Counted from the stretch's first letter, positions 12,865 through 28,434 are shown. The stretch is 64,000 bases of DNA from Balanoglossus misakiensis (GCA_040954595.2 CM082576.2:4774001-4838000); one strand, 5' to 3'. Made by a program: numbers and translations. The notes: generated by a model not told the origin, from the sequence alone.

Positions 12865-13147
12865 TTGGGTTATTGCAGAAGTAAGGAGTCGGAGAGGGTT
12901 GGAATTCAGGATAATCAGGAAGTACATCACTACTGTAGGAGGAGTCATCCTCTTGATCAGCATCACTAGGAGAGTTCGCATCACCCTCGTCTACCGAAGA
13001 AGTTGGGCTGTCTCGAGAATTACTCATTTGCTTTGCATAGTTGGATGGGATGGTGGATAGCCACTGACCGACGTAGCCTGTGTTTTCAGCCAGGTTGTTC
13101 AAGCTGTTGATACGTTTTCCAATTTCAGTCCCCCTCGGCTCAAAACC
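12865..13147 (-). CDS. DISP1-like: Dispatched homolog, coding exon 3 (residues 85-178)
   Basis: 283-base exon between the acceptor TTTTCTAG (AG at 13149-13148) and the donor GTGAGT (12864-12859). It begins GFEPRGTEIGKRIN, the hallmark at the start of Dispatched extracellular loop 1, and ends PYFCNNP, which aligns with the Phe-Cys-x-x-Pro of vertebrate DISP1. Between these lies a low-complexity acidic and Ser-rich linker (DEGDANSPSDADQEDDSS). In vertebrates the corresponding segment is basic and carries the furin site. There is no initiator here and the exon is only read through splicing. Incoming phase is 0 and outgoing phase is 1, both matching the neighbouring exons. Confidence 0.9.
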
Positions 13148-13687
13148 CTAGAAAAGGGAGAGAAATATCTATCAGACTTTTTTCATCGCTCTGCAAGGGT
13201 ACGTTTTAATTTATGACACAGATTAGCGCCTCAGTAGCTGTAACCAATATTGAGTTTCATATTTGGGTCATCACCATATCAAAGTCACCTGCAGATATTT
13301 ATCTCGTGGTTATTACAATTTTTACAAACTGTAATGTATCAGTAGATTGGAGAGAATAGAGTAATATATTAAGCAATAACCCTCAAACTACGGTCATACT
13401 GTGTGCAGTGTTTCCACTTGGCTGTGCAATGCACTGCACAAAAAATATCTCAGGGGATCTCTAAATTAAACATTAGAAGAGGCAAGAAACTGATAAAAAT
13501 GTTAATTAAAAATGAAAGTCAAAAATTTTTAACTGTTAGTTCAATCATTTTTTTAACAGCTTCAATTGAATTAATAATTAATATTGATTACAATATGAAT
13601 ATTAGATGAGATTGTCTAGTCCAATTTTCCATTCACTGACTAATTACTGAGGCATCAGAAAACATTATCTGAAAGTTTGCAAAGTTG

Positions 13688-13714
13688 AACCATAGACATC
13701 TACTGTCTATGGTT
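13688..13714. repeat. Short perfect hairpin (11 bp stem, 5 base loop)
   Basis: AACCATAGACA and its exact reverse complement are separated by five bases. It is intronic, with no associated gene, and probably a remnant of a foldback element or a chance structure. Confidence 0.6.
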
Positions 13715-16700
13715 GAACCATCTCTGAACCGAGCAAATGTAATTTATTGGGAATGTTATCTGCAGTAAGATTTAATCCAAACAAATATTGCCAGACACAT
13801 GAAACAAAATCATGCAATACAAAAACTGAACACTTCTTGTGAAAATTCCGATAAACACACAAATAGCTGTGATGTGAGATTTTTAAGCTGACGTCCCCAT
13901 AATGCTATGTTAGTTGTCATTTGAAACCTAAAACTCGAACAGGCATTATACTTCTGGATTAAGACATCAAATATTTATCTCCATTTGTATTATTCTGTTT
14001 GCCTACTTGATATGTATGTAGGTCACACCTCATTGCAAAAATGATAAGGATTAGGCTAAATTGCAGATTTCAAGGTTAAAATTTTATTTTTAGGCAAGCA
14101 CATGCATCCTTCAACTGGTGATGGTAATCTTAAAATATTCCCTGACATCTGAATGAACCACCAACTGCAATGTGGCTATAAAAAGTGATAGCATTTGCAT
14201 CTGATTTTCGGTGATATTATTCTAATCCCCAATAGAAGTGGTTTGTGGAATATTACATTAAAGTTTCCCACATTGAAATAATCACCTGTGGAATTTGTAA
14301 TCAGCTTTTCTATCTGGATTTTTCACAAGGGTTTCAAAGGCGAAGTACTTTCACAAGTCATCAACCGCATCGCAAGAGTTAAAAGTACAGCTTGGTTGTC
14401 TTTGCGGAACTATTAAAAGTGAAAGAAAGATACTCCGCGTACAGTTGCCAGGGGACAGTGCTTTTCAAACAAAAGGTACACTGAAATTACCGTGTGTACC
14501 GTCCTCAGTGACAGACTCACTTGCCTCTCAATAAAAAGCGGACACAGATCAAGGAGTAATTTGCAACAAAAAAAAGGAACGGCTGCCACCTCGAGATTAA
14601 GCTGGTCACCTTGTTACTTCATGCTACACTGCATGCGTTTCCAACATCCGGCCAATCAATTGTGAGAGGCTCAATATATTGACAAAACGGTCTCCGAAGA
14701 CAGAGTTTGAAATGCCGCAAACATGCCGTTCACCCCCAGTGGAAAGTTGTGATAAACCTCCTTCCTTTCACAATCTCTCCACGTTTTACACGTCAGTTTT
14801 TGACCAGAAGCAACGCTCTGTTCGGCCTGTAGTCAAATCGGAAGGTAGTCAAAAAAGCTATGCTGCTTTTTCTCGGAATAACACAACTTAATTAGTCTAC
14901 AGCGTCACACACTGACGTAAAAACTCCAGCTGAGAAGCATGTTTGTAAGTTTCAATTTTAAAATGGCACATACAAGCATGACGCTCAAAGTATTGTATTA
15001 GATAGTGGACAAGACTCACAGTGATCAATGTCTAACACAAATCTAGATTTTCCAACAAACCAGGGAGTCGGAATAGCAAACGAGAGCTACACAGGACATA
15101 TCATCAGGAAATGTTGGGAAAAACCCAGATAGCTAAGTGTATCTGGAACATTTTTTCTCATGTTTCCTTAACCTTAGATGAACTTTTAAGTGAAATTTCC
15201 TGGGCGTCTGCGTGATGTGAAACCGCACAGTTTTTATATACCTACTTTGTGTATTTTTCTAATACTCTAACTTCCTAAAGCCAACTGACGACTGTCACCA
15301 AATGCATTTTTTTTCCATTTCAGAAAATGTTGGAAAAGCTATTCAGCCAATCGTGTAAGATTCTTCTCACCACAAGTGTCTCTCAACAATCTAAGTCTTC
15401 AAATCCACTGTAATATTTGGGTTGTCAAACATAATTGGGGTGAGAACTCTTCCCTAGCTGTAGCACCAGCAGCGAGTCGAGCATAATTATCACGGAATCT
15501 ACGTGCAGATTCACACATCAGCAAAACGATCCTCACGTTCAATTATACGGTTATTCAACCCTGCTGCGACGCATGCATGGATGCCGGCCGTCAAAAGATT
15601 TTCCCCGCATTGACTATACGGTGGCATTTTGTGCAATGTGCAAAAGCATGTCTGCTGCTGCGGTATGAAATGATATAGCTTTAGAGTGTGCCCACTATAA
15701 TCACCAGCCGTCTGCTTCTCTTATTAACCAACTGAAAGAAAAGATGCCGCCTCTCTTGTCTCTCTCGGAATCTATCTCCATCCCCATCACCTAGGCAACC
15801 GCTCCGGTAGACATGATCATCAATACACTGCAGCAAATTAAAATCGGTAGCGACACGCACAGTGTTTTCATACACTTACGGTCTTTAAATGGTCTCAATA
15901 CTTACTATCCCTCCACGCACGGTTCTTCTGTTGAACATTACAAAAGAACAAGAGAAAGCATGCTGGCATCGAAATATGAGAGACAATAAACGCTCAGTTT
16001 TATTCCTCAAGTACTTGTTTTTATTTCTCCTGCAGTCATTCTTTTCAAATTCCTTTCAAAATTATGCAATGCATTTATTCTCATCACATTCTTTGTTGCT
16101 TGCATGGATATGAAATAAGGGTGCACGACTATATACATTGTACGCATCAGATTTTACTTTATCAAACAGGAACATATTTTCACTAAAGTACTCTAATTGC
16201 GATGACAGTTTTTCTGGCATTGAACCAAATTCACAGGTGTAACAAAATTTAATAAAATCTCCTTATGCCAGTATCTTGGATAATATTTTTCTATCATCTA
16301 TTATTTTAAATTTCCTTTTTTGATAACAAATAGCAAAAGCATGATTAGGAATTAAGTGCCCAAGGTGGTGAAATTTGGCCTTTAACCAGTCACCTTTAAG
16401 GTCATTGTCACCAGGCAGTGTCACCTGCTCACAAATGCAATTAACACCATGCGAAACTAACCGCCACCGGAAGATGAAATCGATACCAGATTTATACCGC
16501 CTCGCTCGCCAGTAGCCATCATTGTAACACTGGTATTTTTTTTCTCACTTCGATTGCTTCCAGAGTAATAACAGGACATTGACTGAATAAAGTAACCTGG
16601 GAAATTCCTTCAACTCGCCGCCAAAACCCTGGATGGAGTTCTTATAGATTTCTTGTCATGATAAGCAATAATAATGATACAGCCCTTCTAGACAGACAAG

Positions 16701-19700
16701 TTCTACATATCCAGCTTAGAATCTATATCCAAAATTACTACCACATGATTATGACAGAAATCGGTAGCGGCCTATAACTTTGAAAAAAAATCCATCACAC
16801 TGGCCAAGAAAATTGAATCATGTTATATTCATAGAGATGAGTATCACATGTATTCCCTGATATTACATGAAAAAGAAATTCAAATCTTCTTCTTTGTGTT
16901 TCCCTGGCAACCCAAATGAAGGAAGGGCTCCTTGTGATCCGAGAGTGTTACATTTTAGGAGTTTTCCATTTGGGTATAGATATTGGTGATTGATTTTCTA
17001 AGATGTTTGGCATGAACAGAATACGACACGGAGGAAACACACACAATAATACCACTGCATGCTCCATCACAGAAATCTAACAATCGGCACTCTCCAATTG
17101 ACAAGTAAATGCTGCAACGCAATCCCGGCAAGTTCTCCATCAACTTCTACAATTCAAAAAGCCTTTTCAATCATACTACTGGACTGAATCTATTGAAACA
17201 TGAATCTGCTCACACACTCTCATGCAAAATCAGGGTGTTTTTTCTCTCTCGCTATGGCATCTGCAGCTTTCATTTCTCGTTATAACATTCATCCCTTCTT
17301 TCTTGTTCCTTAGAGAGTGATGTATATGCGTGCCACATATTTAATGAGAGTGCGCATCAAATCTGGCGATGAACGAATGATGCAAGCACCAAGGATGCGA
17401 GTAAGAACCGTTCATACATCTGACAGTCCCATTTCATGCTACCCTAGTTGTGTGATATATCTGTGTGTTAAACTAATGACGCAGATCTTCAGTTCTGGCT
17501 GACAGGATGGCTCCCTATCTCTCCTCATGCATGGCAACCTAATTCCCATCATGCAGCATTCTTCAATGCACACAGGAGTGGGTTTTTTGTTCTGATGCAC
17601 ACAGCAATAGCTGAAGAAATGAGTTTGGAGTGAGAACAAAATTGGAGTGTTTGTGAATGATGGGAGAACTGGTAGTGTATACTCTTGAAAATTACAAAAT
17701 GTGTTGTGACAAAATTGTCAGCGGAAATTGATGTACATGTACTCGTGGTAGCACTGTCACACTGCAACTGGTGTTGGTTGTATCTGAGCAAAGGCCGAAG
17801 AAAGTTGAGCATATAAATCTAGCACTGCATGTCTGTCAGAGTTTAACAATTAACACAGTAGTCAACCACTGTCTGCTGATAAGACAGTTAAAACACACCT
17901 GATACCAGTACATGTATGTACAGTGTAGTTGTGTCGCAACACAAATGCTTTACCCACAAATCTCAATGATATTTCATCACAATCGTGACATCAAGTTTGG
18001 AACGACTGAAAATAATGCAATATGGTGGAACAATATGCAATATGTGCACGACTAATGAAGGCATATTCCGATCTGCGAAATTCCCAACGGTATATTTTCA
18101 GTTGATATCAAGGATTACGGGAAGATATACACTGACTTCTGTGCAGTCCCAGCTCTAATAGCTCACTTCTGACTCACGGCCCGATGACATCACCTCAAAA
18201 CAAAGAACCGTAATCAACTTCTTTGACTGACACCGTGCCAGTCGATATAAGAGAGTGTAGAGCAATATGGTATTTCACACTTGACACCGTATGACGTACG
18301 AGAAGAGATGAGTTTCACACTTCTTGAGTCTAGTAAATGTATGTGGGCAGGAGTAATTCAAACCATGACTACTGTGAGTTGGTCCCCGGCGACCCGACTG
18401 ATTATCTCTCGTGAAATTCCCACGGGACTACTTCAATCTGGTCGAAAAAGTGGAATAAATCACAAAAGCTGTCTGAACAACGTCAGGCAGCTCCCATAAT
18501 AGTGAAACGTAGTGCAATTTTCTCCACTTTTCAAACTATCTCCACATACTCTCAACCCACGCACTGTTAACTCCAATCTCTTTTTCTGCGTTCAAACGAG
18601 GAAACGTACTTCGATTTTTCTCACTGATGAAGACACTTAGGGGCCATGAATAATGAAAAAAACATGCAAGATAAATGACAGTATAAATTGTGTTTGACCT
18701 CAAATTACCCTCCAAATCCCCCAAAACCAAACTTCGGAAGTGTAAAGATGCAGCATAGAATTTATGATTTGAAATATTAAACAGCTCAGATCTGTTGAAC
18801 AAATTAAGGTACAGGTATTTGTTCCACCCACATCCCCATGAAGAATCTGTGCAATAAGTTGTGATATTTAGTGACCACGTAGTAACAATGAAAGAATAAT
18901 AAGATCAAAAATATCTGTGCCATGCTTATTCTAGTTTGTAACTTCTTAAAAATTTAATATTTACCCAAAACGTAGCGCGAATTTGTGCATCACAATCGAC
19001 ATATTGCTACACCTCCACAGCTTTGTAAAAGTAAAATGTGGGATTCTGTATGCACACACAGAGTATTAAATGTTTGGTTGCATATCGTACATGCATCCTG
19101 GAAGATGCAGTTTTTATTACTTAATCAGGGAAAATGCCAATTAACAGGACCATGTAATAAGGCTGCACTGAACACAAATAATTTTATTCCATCCTGAGAT
19201 CTTTAAAAAAAAAAAATCTGAACAGTCATGGAGAAACTGAAACTGAAAGAAAAGTTCATCGTCTTCAAAGTAGCCAACTTTGTAAGGTTCAATCTACAAT
19301 TACATACCAGCTGCAGCCAAGCAAATAATGCAGTACTAATAGGGTTAGAATGTGAACAAAGCAGCTTGAAGCTAATGTTGCAATGTGAAACTTTGAAGAC
19401 TGCTATAAGCTATTACGCTACAAAATGTTGATTGCTTGTTGTGGCGTATATAGTATTCTGTTACTATATACATACTTTGCACTGGCAAAAACAAAGTATT
19501 GAGAATATTAATCATGAAAAGTTTTATGATTTTGTGTAAATACGGTTTACCTGGGTGTATTCACCTCACCATAAAGGACGGATATGCCTGCAGTGGCATT
19601 ATGTAAATATGGGGAACAAATTGATACGTCAACATTCGGTATTTTGCAAAAAACCATCCTTGTGGGCACATCTTTATTCAACAGTGTTTCTACTCTGAAA

Positions 19701-22700
19701 CTATCCATCTCGGTTTTCCTCAGTGCATTCACATCCCTTTAGGTTAAAACTTTTCCTCAGAAAAGCTAATTTACTAAATGTGCCATCAGGGGTTGTGGCC
19801 CTTTGAATGCTGTGTCCGTTCTGAAACGCAGCCTTTTCAACTTTTTCTCTAATCATGACTAAAATTTGATAAGAATCTCGCATAGGCATACAGACTATTG
19901 TTGCCACTATGAGATCCTGAGAAACATGAGCAGAGATAGCCTAGAATCTCAACATCTCGTATTGGCAGACTGGGAGTGACAACCCCAATACGATATATCT
20001 TCTTTCTAGGTTGGAGGAAAGCTAGCTCAAGACAACAAGCAGGTCTTAAATATAATATAAAGTACAGAAACCAAATTATCAAACATACTAATCAGTGAAG
20101 GAGACTTAGTTGTTCACCAAAAAGCAATTGGAGAAGTGGTTTCTGGTAGCCAAAACTACTTTGATAAAACTTGGTTTGTATCCATTTGTATCCATTGCAA
20201 AAAGGATATTATCTAGTATGTTTTGAGATAATGCACTCAAGGCAAACTTCTTCTGGTGTTACAAAAATTAGATTTTAAATATGAAACTAATGGCATCAAG
20301 TCTGAAAGACTAAAATCTATTTCACTGAAAGGAATGTAATGACTTACAAATTGTTGGCAATTTGTAGAGGATCAGGGCATCCTGTAAGAGTTTGCAGAGG
20401 TTTTGAAAACAACTAAAGGGAAGAAAGGGACGGCTAAAAATCCTCCCAAGTAGGTTGATTTGAACTGTTGATTTGATATAAAGTCTCTGAAAGATGTTGT
20501 TTGCATCGATTCACGGCGGGGATTTGCTTTGATTTGCAGCAATTTCCAGTCTGGAATTATCTCTTAACTACCGCCAGACAGACTGCATGGAAATCATTGC
20601 TGACCTTTCGGGCTTTTGATGGGTAACGAGTTCTGTATTTTTCATTGCCCTCCGATTTTCTCCTAATCATCATCTGACTCATCACTTGGCTCCAGAGCTG
20701 CAAGTAGGAAGTCTGCTTCATTTAATCTCTCCTCTCACAATGGAGGAAAAATTAAAGCCATTGTTGGTCGAACATGCGTTGGCTAGGAGAAATCCCACAT
20801 TGTGCTGGCTCTAGGATCTCTCACAAAAGCTTGTTATACGTAAGACTCTTTAGAAGCTTCACATCCAGGGATTCCAGTTTCTTGATCAGCTGGCTACAGC
20901 ATGTACCCGAGGCTGTGTATGTACTTTACAGAAGATAATATGTTGTTTTTTTCTCTCAAGGTATTGTCAGCGTTCAATTTTTCTTCCAGACTAAAGTTTC
21001 TGCTATCATTAAAGTTGATAAAGCTATCAAATTGTCTCGCAATACACATAATTAAATACAGGCTGTCGGCTGCGTGCCGTAATATTCAAGGGCAAGGTGA
21101 CTTTGAAACAAGACCTTATCTTCACGCAGATCAATCGCCACGGGAGAACTCAATCCACATGTTTGGAAAACGGGTGAAAACTGAGAACGCCTCGCAAATC
21201 CACAGGGAGATGGGTTTAACATTTGCAGTCCCCAGAAAACACTGCCTTCACACTTTTCACGCTGCAACGACTCTCACCTCATTTTTAATAGCCGACAAAT
21301 TTCCTCTTTTAAACTGATTTATAACAGGCGAGTGGAGCTGGTCTATGCTTACTCATGCAACAACATCGGTTACAACTCAGTATTTACCAACTTCTCCTTC
21401 CTGCGGTGAATTTTAATACATGACCTGAAATCAACTCTGCAGATTCAGCTGAAGAGTATACAGAGCTCTGACTCTCACTTCAGCTCGAATGCCCCGACTG
21501 TGATCCTCAGTCTGCAACGATTGAAACTTCCATTTCAATTTCCTCTTCAAAAGAAAATCTTACGAAAGTCACCCTGACAAGCATGAATAATAAATAAATG
21601 ATTTAATAATTTCACAGCCATCACACTATTCCGCGACACTGAGAGAGTCTCTTTCACAATTTCTATATGTGGAGGATTTTTTCTTCACAGGGAGAAGGGT
21701 GATTTATTTCCTTTTAAAACACGGTATTAAATTTTGATTAAAGCACCAGGAGCAGCATTTTTATGTATTTTTCATTCCACAAGATATCAATCACTCTCAC
21801 TCTCACTGCCTTTAACTAAACCCTTTAAAGCAATACAAGCTATGACTGTCATGGCAAGACCACCACACTGACCTTCTGACCACAGAAAACATTAGGCAAA
21901 TTAAAATTCTCACTGCGGTTTAAACAGCACCCTCAGCACTACACATCAGAATATGGGGATATTATAGAAATTTACTGAAAAGCGGACAGTTGGGGATAAC
22001 GGTAATTTTATCGATGTCTCAAAGTTTTTCTCTTGGTTTGCTTTAAACATTGTAAAAGGATCATAAAAAGTGTGAAAATATGTATAGTGGTGTAAGTGTT
22101 TGAGATATCACTGTCAAAATTCAGGAAACTGATGCCATTATTCAGGAATCTGCAGCTATGCTTTTATCTTTCTCAGTAACATCCACCCCTCTTGTCTGAT
22201 TGATTTCAATAAAACCAGAACCAATCAAATTTTTTTCTCACATAAAAGCATGCACATCCCATCAAGTCCTGTTTAGCTGGAACTGGTCAAATTAAACCAG
22301 ATCCACCCATCACAGCTAATGAAAGCTGACTGAATCCATTACTGCAAGAGATTATTGCGGAATGGGCATATAAGTTTCCGGGATTTATTGCTGTGTGTAA
22401 CAAAGCCATGCCAGCAAAAATCCTCCCACAGCAGGAATCAGGGGTTTTGTCCGAGACTTTGATTAACTGTAAGACAATTGCAACTACTTGGAGTACCACG
22501 GTTCATTTAATAACATCATGTCTTGATTACACTTAATGACATCAAGTCGAAATTACCTGCCTTGATTAGACAGGACTGAAATCAGAAAAAATAACATGAC
22601 TGCTTAAACTCCTTACGATGAAGAGAAACAAACCCACTCTGGTGATAGTAGAGAAAACCTGATTTATTACCGGATCCACAGTGATACAGGATCTAATTTT

Positions 22701-23432
22701 CCAAGACGTACGATGAGGTTTATATGTCCGAGAGATGTCGTAATAAAACAAAATACCAAATTGAATCAATCAAATAAATCCACAAAAGAATGACTATATA
22801 TAATTGAAGTTTTTTGACAAAGTAAAATAACACTTTTCAATTTATAATTAATCTATGTTGAGTACTAGTAATAAAACTGAATAACTTCTTGTTGGCCAGA
22901 CCTCCAGCTTGATAAAACATTGATGGATACCTAATCTAGTTGAACCAATCTACAGCTTCTAATTTGGTCCAATAAAATAACAAATTGATGACAAAACGGA
23001 AGAAAACACACCAAGTGTCTGGTGTTCATTAGTGGTACATTGTGCAGACAGAACCTACGCTGTTATTTTCATAGCAAATTTGACTCCGCAAAACCACTAG
23101 AGGAAATCTGAAGTCGTGTAGGAAACACGTACGACTCATAGTTGTGTGACCCCAATCTGAGTTCAGCAGCAAACTCATGTCTGATTCCTTCTTGTGGGAA
23201 ATTCAATAAACTGTTTTGCTAGAGAGCCTTTTTTGTACATGCGTCATATGTGGAATGATGCATTTTGAGATCTGAACTGCAATGAATATTGAGTGGTTTA
23301 AAAACCTACCTTTTTAACCAGTTCTATGTGTAATTTTCACATCTTCTTTTTATACCACCTCCATTGCACTGTGACATATGTCAGGTGTGTTTTTAAGAAC
23401 TTCCACAATAAAAATAACAACACAAACAAGCA

Positions 23433-23456
23433 TCCTCCTCCTCCTCCTCCTCCTCC

Positions 23457-23521
<65 letters not shown>
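23433..23521. repeat. Compound microsatellite, (TCC)n followed by (CAT)n
   Basis: About eight TCC units run directly into about 21 uninterrupted CAT units. It lies in Dispatched intron 2. It gives spurious open frames of poly-His, poly-Met, poly-Ile or poly-Leu, none of which is a gene. The long pure run predicts high length polymorphism. Confidence 0.97.
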
Positions 23522-23522
<1 letters not shown>

Positions 23523-26500
23523 CAAGGCCAGTTCTACCCGTAATAAACATGCCAATTTCCGGTCAGTGATATTTTTCAACCCTGTGAATTCAAAGCACAT
23601 GCAATTTGCCTGGCCATATGCTACCACAGTGAATTCAGTCATGATGATAACTTCATGATAAGAGTACGTTCAACTGGTTCTAGTTACAGCATCTGATAAA
23701 AAAAGGTTGCAATACGACCGTCCATGGTCTACACATTAATTAGTGTCCTGCCCCTTTGAGATATCACTGGGGATCGACAATATGATAAGGTAATGAAAAG
23801 ACTATTATTGCCGTGTCCTTGAAAAATAAAAGTTTATGGAACCTGATAGTGATTTGCGATTAATTTACTACTACCTCCCATGGGACTTTGTTTATCAAAG
23901 CGAAAGATGAAATACTGACTAAACAATTGAAAAAAAAAATCGCAGCCTAGAAAATTGAGACGGCATATCAGAGCTGTAGTGAGATTTTAACTCTCACCTG
24001 GCAGCTATTGATTTCTTTTCTCTCTATTTGCCCCAACTTTCATTTAGCGGCTCAGTGGCTCAAATCACAAACGAGAGCGGAAGTTTGGATTTTGTAATTC
24101 TATAGGAGATATGGCACACGGGAAATTTGCAGATTCTTTGAAGGGGAACCAGGAGAAATTACAGGGCTTTCACACCACACTGCACACAGATCACTCCACC
24201 ATAAAATGTGGAGGGAGAGATCGAGGAGACAAATGATCTGCTTGGTGAGCATGCATGCCCGCGGGCTACGACAAAGCACAGTTTAGGTCTCCGATTTGAT
24301 CTTTTGCTGCAGGGCAGACTTGACTTTTCAGAGCTTTTTTTCTCGGCAAATGATCAGCACCATGTCCTTGTCAGACAATGTCATGAAAAGTTTTTTTTTA
24401 GACACAGGCATATAATTAATTTCTATAAATACATATTTGAAATATAAATTTCAATGCTAAATTTAAAACAAATCGAAAAGCACGCTAAAAGGTAGCTGTA
24501 TTTTAGTACATCTGTAAATATAGTGTGTTCATTTTTCATAGACATTATTTGTTTAAAAAAATTAAAACAAATAATTATGAAAATGTAGAGTTCTTCTAAC
24601 CACACAGTGACTGTGCTTCTAACTATAAAGATATGTTCATGGTAAGAAACAACAGAGCTACGATTTAAGTGGATCCATAGGTCAGACGTGAGCTCTAAAG
24701 AACATTTTTTCTAATCTTAGCATCTCATTAATAGTAATACTAATAGTAGAGAAGAAAGTGTGCTGATTTAAAAATATAACTTTAAAATTCTATTTTAATA
24801 GTTACTGGAAGGATGTTAAATTTATAAATATCCCGCTTACAGATGTACAGTAAACTGCACTGGTAAAGAATTCTGCATGTATATTGATAAATGTCATCCT
24901 ATATCAATGGACCTACTGTATACTCTTTGCGAATACCCATCACACAAAAAAGTTGAATAACCAAAATTAACTGAAGACGTCATATGTTACAGGTTGCAGA
25001 AAAGCCTCTGGAAATGTTAAAGCCAGAACCACAGGCCCATCGTACTTTCCAACCGAAACTTTCACGTTCATCATTTATTCATAGGCTGGGGAAGAGACAC
25101 TGTGAACACCACGGACAACCTCACTCCATCATATTAATATTTTAAAACGAATCCAGAAATAACTACAATACTCTCATAACGACTGATGGGATTTCAATAC
25201 CACCAGGGAAAAAAATCACCTTATTTTCTGGACACTTCACGTTGTATGTAAATTCTTAGTTTATACCTGAAGGCAATCAATCACATATATTAAAACCTTC
25301 CTCAGCTCATTGCACGATTTCATGCAGCCCCATTAGAACATTAAAATAAGCCGCTATTTCCTCATATTTCGTAAAACCCTTTAAATCTAATAAAGATGTT
25401 CCAAAGCTCCCTCGCTGAAATCTTCAATGATCTGGAAGAGGTGTGACATTATTATAAATTCTCCTCACTGACAGAACTTGCATTAATGTATTGAGGGTGG
25501 ACGGTCGATGCAGCACTCTGAAGAAAATATTCAAAGTCTTGACTTTTGTTTTGACCCGGCTGTCACTTTCAAAGCACTTCTACGGTCCAATTTGTTTCGC
25601 TGTCAGTTTAATGCTTCTGAACCCACTGATAGAAAATGACTTTCAAACAGTTCACACTTTCTCTCAGTTTTGAGAATCCACACTTGTTTTCTTATTTAGA
25701 GTTGTCATGGAAACAGCACACTGTAATACAAAACTGGACCACTTGTATCTTGGATATCAACAACAGGCATCACACAAAAAAATCTGGAGTTTTACTCTCC
25801 TTTCATTTTTTACGAATTACTTGATTATCAAAGAAACGAACAGTCTAAATAAATTGACCAGTATTTATTGAAAACAAGATATTGATCTCATGAGAAATCA
25901 TACTTAAATGGAATATTTGAGTGGTGCCAATCAAAACACTAGTATAGAATGACCCTATCCATTCAGGAGATGAAGATGACTTGGTAGAGCTCTCTCAAAG
26001 CAATTAGTATTTATACACTGTATGAATATGGGAAATAGTTTCTTCAACTTTCAACTAATAGACATTTAACCAAAGGCATTAAGTGACATTTCACTGAAGG
26101 GTCTATCAAAACATTAGAACTTTTATTATGCATACACACACGCTTGTTCAGCAGCTGGTCACTTCATAGTTCAACTATAAATATACATTAAATGACTAAC
26201 ACTCTCTGTCGTGCACGTAGTTTGAATTTCTGTCGGTGAAAAAAAAAGCGCTCATCCACTGATGGAGAACATTAACTGCTTGACACTTTTGAGTATGCGT
26301 CCGACAGGGAGCGCTTCGCTCACAGTGACATTACTAAGAAGTCAACAATCTTACAGATTTTAATTTGCCGGGGTTGTGGGGTCTCTGTAGTCATTTCAAA
26401 GAATGAAACTTGATGAGATTCCTCACTGTGCCGACTTAGGAGAAGCATGCAAATGAGTTTTCGTTCGTTTTGTGATAAGCCGAGGCCAATAAGTAAAATG

Positions 26501-28433
26501 ACATCTACAGTAAATGCTTGTAAGTTCTTCACGGATGGTTCGGATGTTTTATGAAGTTCCCTTTGATTGTGAAGCGTGACGGGAAAAAAAATTGGTGTGG
26601 GCGGCAAGGTTTTCCACTTTATTTTAATGAAAAGGATTGCAGCTAAATTGATTCTGTGGCAATTTCCATTAGAAAAGCCATAGATGAACAATTTCTTTTA
26701 TCAGAATTTCTGGTTTGGGAAGCTACCTAGAAGTTGAAACAATCTCATTTTTGATGTATTCCACTTTTGTCCAAAGATCTAATACTTTGTCATCTCATTT
26801 CAATAAATAGTTTGACACTCTCTGAACAGTCCTCAACAGCAAGATTTTCTCCTGTGTGGGAGGATACACTACTTGAGGAGATAGGGCTTACATGGCCAGA
26901 TGATAACCTCGTAAGCTTGTATTTCATATACTTGGTGTGGATGCCTTAGTCTGTTTTTTTTCCTTGCTACATGTATGTGAAGGCAGTTTAATCTCATCCC
27001 AAAATGGAGAAAGAAATATCGGGCCCCACAACAGATCAGCAGAACTAATGACTTGAGAGCTGCACTATATTTTTAAAATCAGTGAGTTTTTACAACTGTT
27101 CTATTTTCTCACTGATTATCCAATACTGTCTGAGTAAAATAACCCTTAACATTTTAAAAGTTGACATTCCATACACCATATGAAAACCCATCACAAGTTG
27201 CACAAACCACATTGAGGCATATTTGACATTAATTCGCCCTAGTTTTAATAATTTACCCCCGCTTAGTTTATTCCCTATTCTAGTAATAGCTTCCCCATAA
27301 ATGCGTATTACAGAAGCTGCTTAAAAATGTGGTAATAAAATTTCATAACAGATAAAATATTTTTAAATCTTTACTCTCAGACATCTTAAACTTTTACGGA
27401 CATGGTTGTTCTGATTGAGCAAATGATACATGCTATCTTGTAAAGATTCAACTTCATGATAAACTGCATTTTGGCTGCCAAGCACTCTGTGATGTTAGTT
27501 TCTCTGATATTATTGATCAAAATGTTTTCTTCTTTAATGATACCAGTAAACGCACCAGGAAATAATAATTCATGGAAACGTTCTATAATCCTTTCTTCAA
27601 AGTCACTTCAGGTCAAATTGACCCTTTATGAAATATAAACTGTTAGGATAAGTTCATGGTCAAACGTGTAACTCTTAAAAGTACAGTAAACCTATTTTAT
27701 TGCATATGAAATCAATGTAAAGGTCGTGACACCAGGTGAGGAATGAAGTTTTATCGCATAATCCCATTTTCAAAGTCATTTCAAGGTCAAAGTTGCAAGC
27801 ATATAATGTATGAAAGTTAATTGAAAGTTGAAGATACATGTATAGTACAAGTACAAGTGTTTGAGCGTGTGTAATTGCTTTTCAGTCAAATTTTGTTTTT
27901 CCGGTGTCAATAAATCTGGCACAAATTGTTGCCAAAAAACAGTGCATCACATGTTTTGCTTCAACTGCTACGATAGTCATGTCATTTGTGGCAAAGCCTG
28001 TTATCTGGATGAATGGAAAAATGCCTAGCATAAAAAAGCTTTCATACATTTATTTGCACAACAAATGGTTTTCGCAAGCTGCATTTCGTGTCAAAATATG
28101 ATTAGCATTATACACACTGCTAGATAAACAGAATTAATATATTTGCTGAAAGTTCCTATATTTTCACTAGATATTACAAACTTAGAGTTCCATGATGATA
28201 TTTTTTTTATTTTCATAAGCTCTTTGTCAATGATGTGCAAAATGGGAATATGACGAGTTATAATCATCTTTAATTTACATAATATGGTCAAGGATTTTGA
28301 AAAGACGATGAATTACATGATTGTAAGTGCTTATTAATCCAGAAAACAACAAATCACATCCAGGGCATCACTAAGTAAACTCTTGGGAAGATAAATACCA
28401 CAGAGTAAATGTTTGTGAAGGAAATATGTGACT

Positions 28434-28434
<1 letters not shown>

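Noticed and set aside
20901-21317. 138-codon plus-strand frame in Dispatched intron 2
   Set aside because: Composition resembles random AT-rich sequence, with no supporting signals.
23326-23658. Poly-His, poly-Met and poly-Ile frames
   Set aside because: Produced entirely by the CCT/CAT microsatellite.
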